A stretch of 64,000 nt of DNA, taken from Phlyctochytrium arcticum (taxonomy: Eukaryota > Chytridiomycota > Chytridiomycetes > Chytridiales > Chytridiaceae). The DNA is taken from the NCBI GenBank assembly GCA_025602905.1, contig JAHLKI010000003.1:1240001-1304000 (forward strand), in the 5' to 3' direction. The position numbers and the translations under genes were made by a program. Positions 53,435-64,000 of the stretch are shown one piece after another; position 1 is the stretch's first letter; every line of letters begins with the position of its first letter. Below the pieces are notes generated by a model, which was not told the origin of the DNA, ran no database searches, and saw only the letters and a list, made by a program, of their open reading frames with translations.

Positions 53435-54284
53435 TTGTTATATGTTTTTATTGAATTTCTCACTTTGTCGCGTTCTCTCTCACAGTTACTGGGGTCACCC
53501 AGGCTCCATGCAGGGCTGCATGAGCATCCTGTGGATGTTTCGGCCATCGGAGATAATCCATCCCGCGGTTAGTGCATTCCAACTACTCCGTGTGTGGATA
53601 CGTATTGTATTTTTGCATGAGAAGAGTAAGGACAGCTCTTGCAATGACAGCCGAGTTGACGGTCTGATGCTGAAATCATCTTGCCACCAAGCGCCGACGA
53701 GTTGAGGGACAACTATGACAAAGAACCTGTACTGTCACGGCTGCTGTATGGCTGCAAAGGTTTAAGCATAGCATAGATTGGCTATTGGATCAGTCGTCCG
53801 GTCGAAGGAGGTTTTGGATGCTGCAACGTCTTTGGGGCTTGGATAGGTAAGTCGTAGGTAGTTTTTTGTTGCGGCTTGAAGGTAGGGAAGGTAGGGAAGG
53901 TGGGAAGGTAGGTTCGTAGAAGTAGAGTGTCGCTAGAATATCTGTAATCATTAGAAATTGTCGCTGTTTCAATGCTATTTTGGCTGAATATATACGACCT
54001 TTGCTCCGTTGCAAATATCCACTTTCCGGTCCTTGATGCATATTGGTTGAAGTTGGTGAGTTACTCCAGCAAACGAAAGCGAGGTCCACTGGGGCTCAGC
54101 GTCTTAAAAGAAAAATGGAGACACCCAGATTACAAACACGGAATCGGGAAACAAAGATTTGAGGGAAAGACACTTTGATGTACCTGTGGGGGATACTGGA
54201 ACGGATTTCATTCTCTTTGCAAAAGTTTAGGTTGTTATATAGTCCTGGAATCGATAGAATTAAGGTATAAAATTAGAGAATTTT
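53435..54284. other. No gene recognised; short GGTAGGGAA repeats
   Basis: Sequence after the stop of the transposase gene. At 53879-53912 the 9-mer AAGGTAGGG recurs about four times with slippage. No inverted partner of the region upstream of 49399 was found, so the element end is undefined. Confidence 0.5.
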
Positions 54285-54779
54285 TTAAGTTGCCACCGCC
54301 ATAGGCCGGAGGTTGGAGAAAATCTCCAAACGTCGAGAGCTTTGAGCCTCCGCGTCCAAAAAGTAAATTTGAGAAAACTTGGGCAGTTCCCCGTCTTCGG
54401 CCTCCAATCCATCCCCAATCCGGTGATACAGCTCACCGTTGACCCGGAAAGTGTAGATGCCATCCCGGTCGCTCGCCAAGTTCAAGTCAAGATTGCTGGA
54501 CATGCTGGTAAACGCAAAGGCTTGGTTGTATTTTCGGATGTGCGCGAGGAACTCTTTAGAGTCGTTCGAGGCTCCTGAAAACAACGGCTGTAAAGCTTCA
54601 TGTGGAGAAACATGGCCTACATCATCACCTTTGGTTTTGCCATTATGGCAGCAGATTGAAGCCTTCTCGGCCTTCCACCTGAATGCGCCGCAGCTTCTGC
54701 ACTCGCAATTCATATCGCCCGCATCAAACAGAGTTGCACTGTCCCGAAACTGCTCAATAGAGCAAATCGCAACAGCCAT
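54285..54779 (-). pseudogene. Helitron replication protein N-terminal fragment
   Basis: ATG 54779 (MAVAICSIEQFRDSATLFDA), then a CX2C-type region CECRSCGAFRWKAEKASICC, LQPLFSGASNDSKEFLAHIR, KYNQAFAFTSMSSNLDLNLA and the Helitron signature IYTFRVNGELYHRIGDGLEA with KFSQIYFLDAEAQ. This is the segment just before the Rep nuclease in fungal Helitrons. After 165 codons it ends with RRLEIFSNLRPM and a stop, so nuclease and helicase are missing. The preserved front and promoter suggest a 5' end copy or a captured fragment. Confidence 0.9.
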
Positions 54780-54845
54780 AGTAAAGGTCTTTGTGTGTGT
54801 GTATTGTTTTGTGATAAAGAGTAGGGGAGCGGAGGGAGCTCTGCC

Positions 54846-54852
54846 TTATATA
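54846..54852 (-). promoter_or_regulatory. TATA box of the Helitron fragment
   Basis: The minus strand reads TATATAA about 67 bp upstream of the ATG at 54779, a normal distance for a fungal core promoter. Confidence 0.5.
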
Positions 54853-55285
54853 CCGCGTGTCCGAAGGCTGGCCCTGTCCGGACAATAATTGATTACGGCT
54901 GCCAGCCAAGCCACCTGATGAGTCATGTCGCGACCAACATTTTTTAGTAGTAGGATTATAACAATTTGAGGCAATTACAATGAAGCGTGTCATACGGTGG
55001 CAGGAAAGTTGATGACGCAAGGAACGAAGTTAAAAATCGAGGCAGGAAATGATGATGACAAACGGCAAAGACCATGGACAAAGGGAAAAGACTGAGTGAA
55101 AAGACAAAACCCAAGACTCAGAGCAGTTGACAATAGCGGGACGTCCCTCCGGTGCCAAAATGTCAACCACGGCAACCGAGAGCGTCTGACTGGTGGACGC
55201 CCAACAGGACCTTAATTTAGCGGGTGTTGGTGTCTAGTAATTGGGGTTGGCTTATACATTGAGTTGCCGCGGGTCGCTTGACGTC

Positions 55286-55361
55286 GTGATTGCAAGTCAT
55301 GGGGGTCGCTCGACATGATTGCAAGACATGGGGGTCGCTCAACATGATTGCAAGACATGGG
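55286..55361. repeat. 29-bp tandem repeat, 2.6 copies
   Basis: Unit GTGATTGCAAGTCATGGGGG plus TCGCTCGAC; copies start at 55286, 55315 and 55344 with two or three changes between units. It overlaps an open minus-strand frame of unknown meaning (CHHVERLPALTDSSAQTP is also readable there), so it might be translated. Confidence 0.8.
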
Positions 55362-57628
55362 CAGGTTGAAAAATTGTTGTTGCTGAATATTCGCCCCGGC
55401 AACGGCGAGACTATGAGCGGTTGACGCTGCCGCAAAGAGGACCTTCATGTATTGCGGCGTCTGTGCGGAGGAATCTGTCAGTGCCGGCAGTCGCTCGACG
55501 TGATGGCAAGAAGTCGGTAAGTGGAAATGTGCGGCTTGGGCATGAGTGGAAGTCCCAACAGAGCGGGTATGGGGTATATCCCTGACGACCACCCCATTTT
55601 GAAGACGAAATGTCCGGCTCGGACAGGGACAATTGGCGCCACGTTTCCTGGACAAATAGCATCAGCACGTGTTCACCAGGGCTGGACATGTGCGGTACAG
55701 TCATTACCTCAGAGTTTGCCTAAAATATTTACCGTTGGACACCTTGCATGCGCCCTCATCCAATAAATGTATGCAGTCGGCTCAGTGCAACAGCCCCGAT
55801 GATCTGCTTTCGGGGCTCTGTCTGCTCAGCATGCCTGCGCAGGTGTGCGGAGGTGGTGCACGCGATAAATAGAAAACTCAACGCTATTGGCAGGAAATGA
55901 GTCAATAGAAGGGAATCGGGAAACAGCTAGCTTACATACATATTTGGGCAACACTTGAGTAAACATGTACAAAGGTGTAAAGGACAGTGGCATGTGACCG
56001 GCAAGCATCCTGAGTAAAAATCATCAGCACAGGTTTGTGTCAGCAGACCATGTTCGATAAATTCATTACCTGTGAGTGTGCTGGAAATCTATAACTTCGG
56101 ACACTTTGCAACCGCCACCATTTAATGGTGTTCCGCATGTTGCCAGCGCAGGCAATTTGGCAGTGATGAATGGTCATTGTAAGAGCAAAAGAGGCGAAGG
56201 TTGCGGACAATGGCCGAGAATCCCGAGATGGATGGAGATGGAGATATGCAGGGGCAGGGGGCGGAAGAGCGGAAGCGGCGGACAGCGTGGAACCCTAACA
56301 CAAAAGAAAAACTGACAGAACAGGACGTACTAATTTATAGACAAAATTGGACAGAAGAACAAGAAAATTCCGGGAAGAGGTTCGTTGGAAAGACAGGAAG
56401 CAAGAGTACCGGCAGGAAAATCAACACCAAATTTGAAAGGGGGGGAAAAGACAGACAGAGTTTGAAAGACAGACCAAAGGGAGGCCGGACTAACAGGTCA
56501 GGACAGGTCACGTGGACCTACCGGGGCCAGACCCGAAACTGAACTACTCTATTCTGATCCATATTCTCTATCAGATCCTCGTGAAAACATCTGGAGGCAA
56601 AATTGCGCTTCACTTGACCAAAATGGTAGACGACAGGTTTTTCAATGTACAGCTCTTGTTTGGGGCTGACTTGGAGCTTCCCAGTCTGGGCATGCTCAAC
56701 AATATTTTTGGAAGCCATGAATTGTTGTATCCAACCATTTGTAATTCTGTAGAAGATGCGCCTTCCTTTGTGCCTGGTTTTGGCATGGAACTCTCCCTTG
56801 GAAGTTTCCAGTATGTTTTTGGCCAGGTGTGTTAAGAGCATTGGGGAATATTTCAATCCGAATTTTCTCAGGTGCTGGAATTCACTATGGAGCTCTTCTC
56901 TAAGCCCTTTAAAGGGTCCAGGGGGCTACGTTAGGACCTCGCCTGTCAAGCAGAGATCAGTAACGGCGCTGTGAAGCTATATACTTCAAACAACACGACT
57001 GGTCATGACCAGTCATGACCGGGGTTTCTTGGGTTTTTTCGAGTTTTTTCTGGTTTTTTTTTGGTTTTGTGGGCTTTTTTGCCCCATTGATCACATGACC
57101 ATCGGCTAGATCTGAAATTTCGGTCAAGATCATTTTGCAGAAGATCTTGGCTCTGGGAATTTCAAATTCACAGCTCACCATTCTACCCATTTTCAAAACT
57201 TGCACGTCCCATATTCAGGGATGTTTGTTGACACATAAATGCATGGTCGCATAAATCAATAAGTAAAATTGAAAAGACACTACCACGACTGTACCAAAGT
57301 GCGAGCTGGCTGTGATAGTACAGCCCTCTTTTTACTTTGCCAAAATCTCACACTACCCAATTGAATGCTGACAGTTGTGTGACTTGGGGCTCTTGGGGCT
57401 GGGGATGTGCATCTGCTTGCGCACAAAAGACATCCGAGGAACTCAAGGCTGAATAAAATGACCAGAGGAATGACCAGAGTGGCAGTGAGTTTGGGACAAT
57501 GATCTACTGGCTAAAGCAGCCTTGGCAAAAGTTAGAACATTCTTTGTTCCCCATGTCTTAGGCTGAGAGCACAGCCCGCAATTGTGCATTGGGAATGCCT
57601 TCATTGTTGCATGGACTGTGAAATTTCC
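55362..57628. other. No gene recognised; several uncertain short frames
   Basis: A charged plus-strand frame at 56207-56542 (MAENPEMDGDGDMQGQ, Lys/Arg/Gly-rich) and a minus-strand frame at 56518-56856 (MKYSPMLLTHLAKNILETSK, ELYIEKPVVYHFGQVKRNF) overlap head to head; neither is recognised. A G/T-rich run with GGTTTTTT motifs follows at 57028-57075. Confidence 0.35.
56998..57013. repeat. 16-bp perfect palindrome
   Basis: ACTGGTCATGACCAGT, followed at once by another CATGACCGG. GACCAG also recurs near 57460. It may be a protein-binding site or the tip of a lost inverted-repeat element. Confidence 0.7.
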
Positions 57629-57712
57629 TATAAATTCAGAGGGATGTGGCCCCCCTCCTTGCTTGTCATATCCGACACTACTTGCACTGTCCTCTCTCTC
57701 TCTCTCTCATTT
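57629..57712 (+). promoter_or_regulatory. TATA box and CT-rich tract of the 57737 gene
   Basis: TATAAA at 57629-57634 lies 103 bp before the ATG. A (CT)n run at about 57693-57709 lies between them. TATA plus pyrimidine tract just before the start is a common fungal promoter layout. Confidence 0.55.
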
Positions 57713-57736
57713 TGCTGCCGATCATCCGCCTTCATC

Positions 57737-58227
57737 ATGTCCCAATCATTCAACATCACTTCTTCACCCATTGAACAAACCTTTGACGACTTTGATTTTC
57801 GCGACCTTCTCGACACCGAGGTCCGCAAGATGAACACACAGTACCAAAAGCTGTGGGCGGCAACCGAGAGCGCCATTCAAGCGGAGCACAAGAGAACCCG
57901 TGAAAAGTTGAAGCCTCTCCAAGACCGCATCGAAGCTCTGGAGCAACAAAACAAGCATCTGGTCTTGCAACTTGAAGAACTGTCGAGCGTTGGCCCTCGC
58001 AGTACTCCCACATCAGCTGGTATTTATTTTACTGATATATGTGTTCCACTTGGGATTTGTTGCAAACTTTCATATCTTTTTTTCCCACAGACGCGTCAGA
58101 CGCTGCATTCACGAGTCCTATTGCGTCCTCTTCAAGCACCGTTCCACTATCCACCTCTATTTTCAAGAGTGGTCTTGATGCCACTACTCTCAAGCAACGT
58201 GCGCCAATGCACTACGAAGCCTACTAA
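57737..58227 (+). CDS. Small coiled-coil protein, intact two-exon gene
   Basis: ATG 57737 (MSQSFNITSSPIEQTFDDFD); exon 1 to 58019, a 71-bp intron (58020-58090, GTATTT...CCACAG), exon 2 to stop at 58227; 139 residues. Residues ~45-90 form a heptad-rich helix (KRTREKLKPLQDRIEALEQQ, NKHLVLQLEEL), followed by a Ser/Thr-rich tail (FTSPIASSSSTVPLST) ending QRAPMHYEAY. I recognise no family. It is one of the few genes here without a visible lesion and lies 1 kb upstream of the Crypton-like gene on the same strand, so it could be a companion protein of that element or a host gene. A dimerising role is only a guess from the coiled coil. Confidence 0.65.
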
Positions 58228-59219
58228 CATTATTTGGCAGAATGAAAAAGATGCAACTGCAGCAGCACACAACCAATCTAGCCGTACGTCGTGAAGTTTG
58301 CACATTGAATAATGGGGTTGCAGAATGCACCAAAACAGCAGATCAGTGCTCTTGTGAACAACAAGATAGATCGTCTTCCTTGGCTGCGTGGGGCCCAGCC
58401 CTGGCTGCTATTGCAGCAGATCTTGGGGCACAAGGGTCGAGCCATCTCCCCTTGGTACCCTTTTGTCCAAACCACATTCCCCCAGCAGGTGACCAAACCC
58501 TAGCGGGCAAGCGACCGCAAGCAACTATTTGTTTTTAATTGAGGCGATCGCCCAGAATCGCCATAGGTACCTTCTAATTGAAAAGGGACGCTCAAGCGTC
58601 CCCCTCCATAGGTACCCTCGTTCGCCCATGCCAGGGTACCTCGGTACCAGGACGCGCCATCTTCAAATCTCCGATTTGCAGGCCAAATGTGGGAGTCCCT
58701 TGCTTGATGCTAGTTTAGAACTTGATTCGGCCATTCCCAATTCATTTTTGGACACTCTGCACCCATATTGGGATGCATATGGGCTCCTCCGGAATGCCAC
58801 ACATAAAATTCAGAAATTTTGACAATGTCCAAAGTCCGCTTGCAATTGACAGTTCCCATACACATTGCGCTTCACACAGACCTTCAGACCCATAAAGAAC
58901 CACACACACACACTCCCCGTCACACGGTGACTTGTCTTCAACATAGTCCTTCTTTAGTTGTATGTAAAAAAATCCCTCTAGTTCTAGATCACTCCCAAGA
59001 TGACACCCATCTTCCCTTGGAATCAAAATTACCATTTCATTTAACCTTGCTTTCTTTTTTAGGACGTCTTTCTCACGTCAGTATCAATAGTCTATTCTCC
59101 ATTACTTGTTTGTCTTCTATCACACATAATGAACATAAACAAACAAAAGCAGCAAGGTTCGATACATACAGCACAATAATCCATGTTTCACACAATTGAT
59201 TAATCACCAAACCTTTAAG
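58228..59219. other. Intergenic, no gene recognised; small hairpins
   Basis: Contains GGGACGCTCAAGCGTCCCC (hairpin, ~58586) and several GGTACC sites between 58565 and 58650. A plus-strand frame at 58311 reads MGLQNAPKQQISALVNNKID and LPWLRGAQPWLLLQQILGHK without known homology. Confidence 0.4.
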
Positions 59220-61835
59220 ATGTCTGAGGAGGCTCCAGCGGAACGACTGGCAGCAGCGTCCAACAACTTACAGGATCCAGATTTCGGAGATGATTTGGAC
59301 CCGGATTCCGATGAAGAAGCCAATCACCCTGAGTTACAGGAGGCATATATTGCGCAGATTATGGCCAACCGGCGAGCCCGTCCCCTTGAGACTCAGAAGG
59401 CATATGATACAAGGCAAGAGCAGTATTGCCAGTGGTGTAACAGTCAAGGCTGGGATGACACTGCAAGCCATCGGCGATTGCTCTTATGGTTGCGGGATGT
59501 GATCATACCTGGCGGCTGGCGGACTAAACCGGGCGGTGAAAGAAGAGAGTACTCCCGTAGCTCGGTGAACATGTTTATAAAAGCCAAAGTAGATCTCTGT
59601 GCCATGTAGTGACAGCTCGGTCGGGGAGCAAAGACCAGCCCGCGACACAAAACTATCAGCGGTCTTCTGAAAGCCCATGTCAACCGGCTGCACGATGGCC
59701 ATAATGACAGCTTCGCCGATTGTGGCGAACGGACGCTGATTGATACATACGAAATGGAAGACATGGAGTCTTTAGCCCTGCATTGGTCGAATCAGGTATG
59801 GTGGTTCGGATGATTTTATGTCAGAATATGTATATGTGGACTCATTTATCAAATGTTTAGGCCCAAGCTGAAGCAGGGTTACGAAACGCCTCTTGCTTCC
59901 TACTCCAACATGCAACGATGGGCAGAGGGCAGGCGCCACGCGCTTTACAACTCTCCCACTTGTACATGCATGAGCTCCCGAGAATGGAAGGTCCGACCCC
60001 CGCCTTTGCCATGCTACTAATCTCGCGGGAGGGCAAAGTCAATCAAATGGAAAGGAAGAAAATGACGGGCTGCATTCGCCACAAGAATGCCATCATCTGT
60101 CCGATTGGCACAGCCGCCTTTTCCCTCTTCTACCGGTTTCACATTTAAACCGAGCCGGTGCCAATCTTGGGGAATAACAAAAATTGGTACAACACCTACT
60201 TCATCAAGCGAGAACCTCCGAAGGCAGCTCCAAAGGGGAAGGGGAAAGGAACTGGGACGGGCAAGGGCAAGAGAAAGAGAAAGGTCGCGGCTTTGGAGGA
60301 AGAAGAAGATATTGCCTCACAACCATCATCGTCATCCGCCCAGCCGTTGTCGTCCACTCAAGCCTCCTCATCTACTGATAAGAGAAAAAAAGTAGATGAG
60401 TACTCGTACGGTGCACATCGTCACATGTATCAGCGGGGCTGGAAAGCCGTGGGAATACATGTCTCTTAGGCGACGCACTGCCCGCGAGGCGTCGCCTTGA
60501 GACATTGTATTGCACGTGGAGTCGACCCTGCTGATGCTGCCAAGATGGGAAAGTGGGACTACTCGTCAAGGACCTTGTCCCATGACTTGGAGTTACCCAG
60601 GCAAAGCATCCGGGCGTTGGGGGATTGGCCGATCAACGGCAGAGGTTTCTTTCTCCCGCGAGCTAGTCTAGATCCGCCAGCCGCGGTAGCCAACCAAATC
60701 TTCCCCTTCATCAATGCCTACTTGACCAATCCCACCACCAATGACATTGCCACTAGAGGGTTCGCAAACCTCTCAAAAAAGATGCGTCATGTCATCCACC
60801 AGGACGCGGTCATCCTTCAGCAAAAAGTCCCCCGTCATAGTTTGTTTGCCCATCCTATCTTCAAGTCACAAGAGTTCAAGGCTTACGCCCAGGAGCTGCG
60901 CAAAAAGATAGAAACGTCGGTAGATCCGACTATTAGTACACTGCAGCACGTTGGTGAGCATTTTGGCAATAGCAATCGCGAAGGGTTCGTCAATTAATGG
61001 CAATTTGCGTTGTAGTACCTCAAATAGCAACGGCAATCATCACCAGAAATCAGTCAACTCTCAGCGAAGTAGCGGCGTTAGGAACAAAAGTGCATCGCAT
61101 GGACAACAAGGTCGACTCTGTCCAAACTGTCGTTCAAAGCCGTGAGTTCATTTGTGTGGGAACAAAAGCAGTGCTTGACTTGCCAAGTTTCATCAATACG
61201 AAGTGTTATTAACTTGTGTTAATCCCCAATCAGACACAGTCAAGCTCACTACCATAGAAGAGAGTGTACAAAAGCTGCTCGAGTTGTTCCAAAACTAAGA
61301 CATCGCCCGAAATACGTCACGCGGAAGCTGCTACGCATGCCATTGACGGATTTGTAGGTAAGTGGATCAGAGATTCAGTCTGGTAACATTTTCAACCCAG
61401 CTCATATCACATCTGGGCCTGGTCCGTCTTCCTCAAGCGTATCCCGTCCTCCTTTCTCCGCCGCCACCAACAGTAATACCAACACGACCAGCAGCGACAT
61501 TCTTGACACGTACACTCTATCGAGAGTTGTAAACACTGTCGTTCAGGTCTGGGAGGAATATGCAGAAGGTTTACCTCCTTTGACTCCCGGTGGGCCTAGA
61601 GGTCCGAACGTCAGAGCGTTGAATGACCGGCTGGAACGGCCTGGCAAAGCAAGGCAGAAACGAAGTATTACTCCAAGCGGTCGATCAGTTATTGCGCGGT
61701 TGAAGCCCGCCAGCTTACTCTGCAGGGAACGGAAATGGAGGCGGTGTTGGCATTGGAAAACGAGCGCATCACCCTAAACCTTTCCTTGGATCAGTTCCAA
61801 AAGCGTCTCCGCGTGCAGGGCGGTGTCTTGGCGTG
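59220..61835 (+). pseudogene. Crypton-like tyrosine recombinase with GCR1_C-like C-terminal domain
   Basis: ATG 59220 (MSEEAPAERLAAASNNLQDP). The N-terminal region reads RPLETQKAYDTRQEQYCQWC. Two adjacent stops (TAG TGA at 59608) precede QLGRGAKTSPRHKTISGLLK. After an intron (59796-59860) come GLRNASCFLLQHATMGRGQA, MERKKMTGCIRHKNAIICPI and GTAAFSLFYRF. Further stops at about 60147 and 60468 precede the box THCPRGVALRHCIARGVDPA (H-x-x-R), KMGKWDYSSRTLSHDLELPR and RGFFLPRASLDPP. In Cryptons the nucleophile is the Tyr of 'CYL..LPR'; here the aligned residue is His. Two small introns follow, then a coiled tail (MDNKVDSVQTVVQS) and a GCR1_C-like part (VVQVWEEYAEGLPPLTPG; after a frameshift KYYSKRSISYCAVE). 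Dead copy, domain order intact. Confidence 0.8.
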
Positions 61836-62270
61836 ATTGATTTCGACTTAGCTCTTTCCATGTCTTTCCTCTCCCGCGCTGCATCTTCAGCCCAGCATTC
61901 GTCATCCGCTACGTACTTGTTCAACACATCCAGTTGCACATTTCTGACTTTCTTTCATTGTTGCTCCTTGCTTATGTTTTTTGTTGCTCGTTTCATTTTC
62001 AATTCGCAATTCTCTCTGTCCTTCCTTTCCGTTGTTTCTCTTTTCCCAATTTTTGTTTTTGTCACTACCGTGCTTCTCTTTACTTTATATTTTCTCTCGT
62101 TTACTTTTTACTATTCTCCAGTCTAAACCTGAGTGTTAGGGGGTCTGGGGGTACCCGTCAATTGGGGGAACTCAGGGGGCATTTTTGCATGAAGCCAGCT
62201 GGCGGTGGTTGATGTGGTATTGAAGGGGGAATGCTGAAGTCAAGTAGAAGGTGTTTCTTCTGGCTCCGCT
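61836..62270. other. T-rich stretch, no gene recognised
   Basis: 61900-62120 is strongly pyrimidine/T-rich on the plus strand; it follows the Crypton-like gene and may be its 3' untranslated region. Gypsy sequence starts near 62275. Confidence 0.5.
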
Positions 62271-62274
62271 ACGC

Positions 62275-63594
62275 GTGAACTTGATTCTTGGCCTACCACT
62301 GTTCAAGTGGCTGAACGACGTGTCATTGAACGACGAGCGAGGTCACTGTTAAATGGTGTTCACGCACAAGCCAGGGGAAAGAATGCAATTAACAGCAAAG
62401 CCCACAAACCGAAGGTGGGAGAAGCCCACACGCAATGCAATTCACCTCCGGGAATGGGATAGAACACGATCAAGGTTCACCCCGACAACTAAACCATTCT
62501 CATGGGTACTGACAGAGTCCCAACTGGCAAGATTGGTCCGGAAGAAAAGTGTCGCTCAGGTGTTTGCAGTACTGGTGCGACGCTGGGATGAAGCCCAGTT
62601 AGTGCAACCGGTTCAGGTGGATCCATTGGAAATGATAGCACAAGATCATCCCTTGGGGACGGTAGTAGAGAAATACCGCCATGATCTTTTTCGAGAAAAT
62701 ACGGACCAACCGGATAGAGGTGACAACAATTTTCGGATCGAGACACTCCCCGGGTCAAAGCCTGCATTCCTATCCTTACGACACATGGCCGAGGATGAGA
62801 GTGGAGAGCTCAGGAAACAGATCGAAAGTTTGTTGAACAAGGGATGAATACGACATTCGGAATCTCCGTGGGGTGCCGCGGTATTGTTCGCCAAGAAGAA
62901 AGATGGCGGGCTCCGCTGCTGCATAGATTACCAAAGGCTGAATGCCCAGACGAAAAAGGATCGTACACCCATGCTGAATCTTGCGGAACTCGGAGACCGG
63001 CTCACCGGATAGAAGTACTTCACCAGTGTCAACATCAGGGATGCATATCATTGCATCAGAATGCACCCTGATGATATCGGGAAAACAGCCTTTGGGACTC
63101 AGTTTGGACACTTTGAATACTTGGTGATGCCATTTGGGTTGACAAATGTGCCGGCAACATTCCAACGCAGGATGAACAAGGTTCTTGGTGACCTCTTTGA
63201 CAAGTTCGTAGTGTCGTACTTGGACGACATTCTGATTTACTCGGACACCCTCGAAGAGCATCGACAGCATGTCGATGTCGTATTGAAGCGCCTCCAGGAC
63301 CACAAAGTGTTCGTGAAACTGTTGAAATGCGCATGGGTGGTCACCAAAGTAGAATTCTGTGGCCACGTTGTATCGGCCAAAGGATTCAGGATTGCCCCAA
63401 GCAAGATTCAATGGGTGCAGGAGTGGGGACGACCTTCGAATTGGCGTGAGGTTGCGTCATTTTTGGGAATGACAAACTACCTGAGCAAGTATGTGGATTG
63501 GTATGCCGAAATAGCAATGCCGTTGTTGCAGCTACAGTCTCCCCAAAGTGTGTTCAAGTGGGGCGAAGAACAAGAGTTAGCCTTTAGCGCATGA
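62275..63594 (+). pseudogene. Ty3/Gypsy protease end and reverse transcriptase
   Basis: NLILGLPLFKWLNDVSLNDE at 62279 marks the end of the aspartic protease. A linker (ARLVRKKSVAQVFAVLV) and the RT entry (SLRHMAEDESGELRKQIESL, LNKG, stop, [20 protein letters not shown]) follow. RT continues [20 protein letters not shown], a stop (TAG at 63010), KYFTSVNIRDAYHCIRM, TQFGHFEYLVMPFGLTNVPA and the catalytic VVSYLDDILIYSDTLEEHRQ, then VEFCGHVVSAKGFRIAPSKI and FLGMTNYLSKYVDWYAEIAM. The YLDD box is intact but at least two nonsense codons interrupt the frame, and ~63594 ends it before RNase H and integrase. Opposite strand from the Gypsy pieces at 6.9-8.4 and 13.2-15.7 kb. Confidence 0.93.
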
Positions 63595-64000
63595 GAAAAC
63601 GTCTGATATACTGTACCCCTGTTTCTGCTCGAAATATTAAAATGCCCCTTTTTTTCCAAAAATCCTCAAATGCCCTTGTTTTTGGGGTGATAATGGAACA
63701 TATCTGGTATAGACCACCATTCACTGCCACCTGTCTGATTCAGTTTTCTCACACGAAAAACGCAACGAAAACCATGAAAATACCATACAAATTACACAAA
63801 GGAAGTGTCTCTCTAGCATGCTACCATACATTATGTCCCTAGCAATGTCAATCATCGATGAGCCTCACGACATGTGCGACGACTATGTCCCCGCTCTCCG
63901 CAAGTGCGACAACCTTGGTCCGAGGGAGTAGCTCCAGCTTGGGAAGATCCCTGCATTCCACTCTCCCTGCGACGAGTCTTCGGACGGCCTCGAGGACGTT
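63595..64000. other. No gene recognised
   Basis: AT-rich sequence with poly-T and CCCC/TTTT runs near 63640, then a more GC-rich end from 63850 where the plus strand has a long open stretch to the window edge that I do not recognise. Confidence 0.4.

Noticed and set aside
55212..55704. Minus-strand frame as a repeat protein (CHHVERLPA units)
   Set aside because: The repeat is in DNA with 29-bp period, not a multiple of three, so successive units change frame.
61833..62126. Phe/Leu/Ser-rich plus-strand frame resembling membrane segments
   Set aside because: It is the translation of a T-rich tract; composition alone explains it.
1..64000. RIP-type mutation as cause of decay
   Set aside because: Observed lesions include transversions (AAG to TAG) and many indels; no consistent C-to-T pattern by eye.

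Overview
This window looks like a piece of a filamentous fungal genome, most likely a repeat-rich basidiomycete (inferred from the transposon families, not from any host marker gene). The clues are short GT-AG introns of about 50-60 bp, no operons, and a near-complete inventory of fungal transposable elements. I recognise almost no ordinary host gene. The 64 kb is a nest of mostly decayed elements: Helitron, Copia, Gypsy, DIRS and Crypton-like tyrosine-recombinase elements, Tc1/mariner, hAT, PIF/Harbinger, several MULE families, and at least two families I cannot place.

Region by region. 1-4.9 kb: a Helitron replication gene (minus strand) is split by a DNA transposon (604-4675) with perfect 26-bp inverted ends and a 6-bp target duplication. 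Removing it restores the Helitron frame. 4.9-8.7 kb: a truncated Copia, a Gypsy LTR and integrase with chromodomain, and the head of a Tc1 transposase. 8.7-13.1 kb: a TGATGT array, the end of a tyrosine recombinase, a Copia LTR with decayed RT, and a Helitron PIF1-type helicase piece. 13.2-15.7 kb: Gypsy gag-protease. 17.8-22.6 kb: a hAT inserted in the TATA-like upstream region of a PIF/Harbinger transposase. 22.9-25.4 kb: a second copy of the unplaced 604-4675 family. 25.8-30.8 kb: a large gene joining a zinc-ribbon (DUF6729-like) head, a transposase-like core and a DEDDy 3'-5' exonuclease. 31.1-37.9 kb: three MULE copies, one with clear ends (79-bp TIRs, 9-bp duplication). 38.0-40.7 kb: a three-exon, host-like gene whose first 5' splice site received a Tc1. 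40.7-45.9 kb: a fold-back element, a DIRS retrotransposon (RT-RH-MT-YR) and another MULE. 45.9-49.1 kb: Copia remains with one LTR. 49.4-53.4 kb: a MULE-like transposase gene whose N-terminus is an array of duplicated, frame-neutral exons, each coding a SUMO-interaction-like motif. 54.3-54.8 kb: Helitron N-terminus. 57.6-61.8 kb: a small intact coiled-coil gene and a Crypton-like recombinase with a GCR1_C-like tail. 62.3-63.6 kb: Gypsy protease end and RT.

The most unusual items are the tandem SIM-exon array (49.5-50.3 kb), the exonuclease-transposase fusion (25.8-30.8 kb), the unplaced TIR family with GGTGCT duplication, and the Tc1 landing exactly in a GTATGT splice donor. Nearly every element carries frameshifts, nonsense codons or missing catalytic residues, so the region is a transposon graveyard. 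Nesting gives relative ages. All family assignments come from motif reading by eye; no database search was run.
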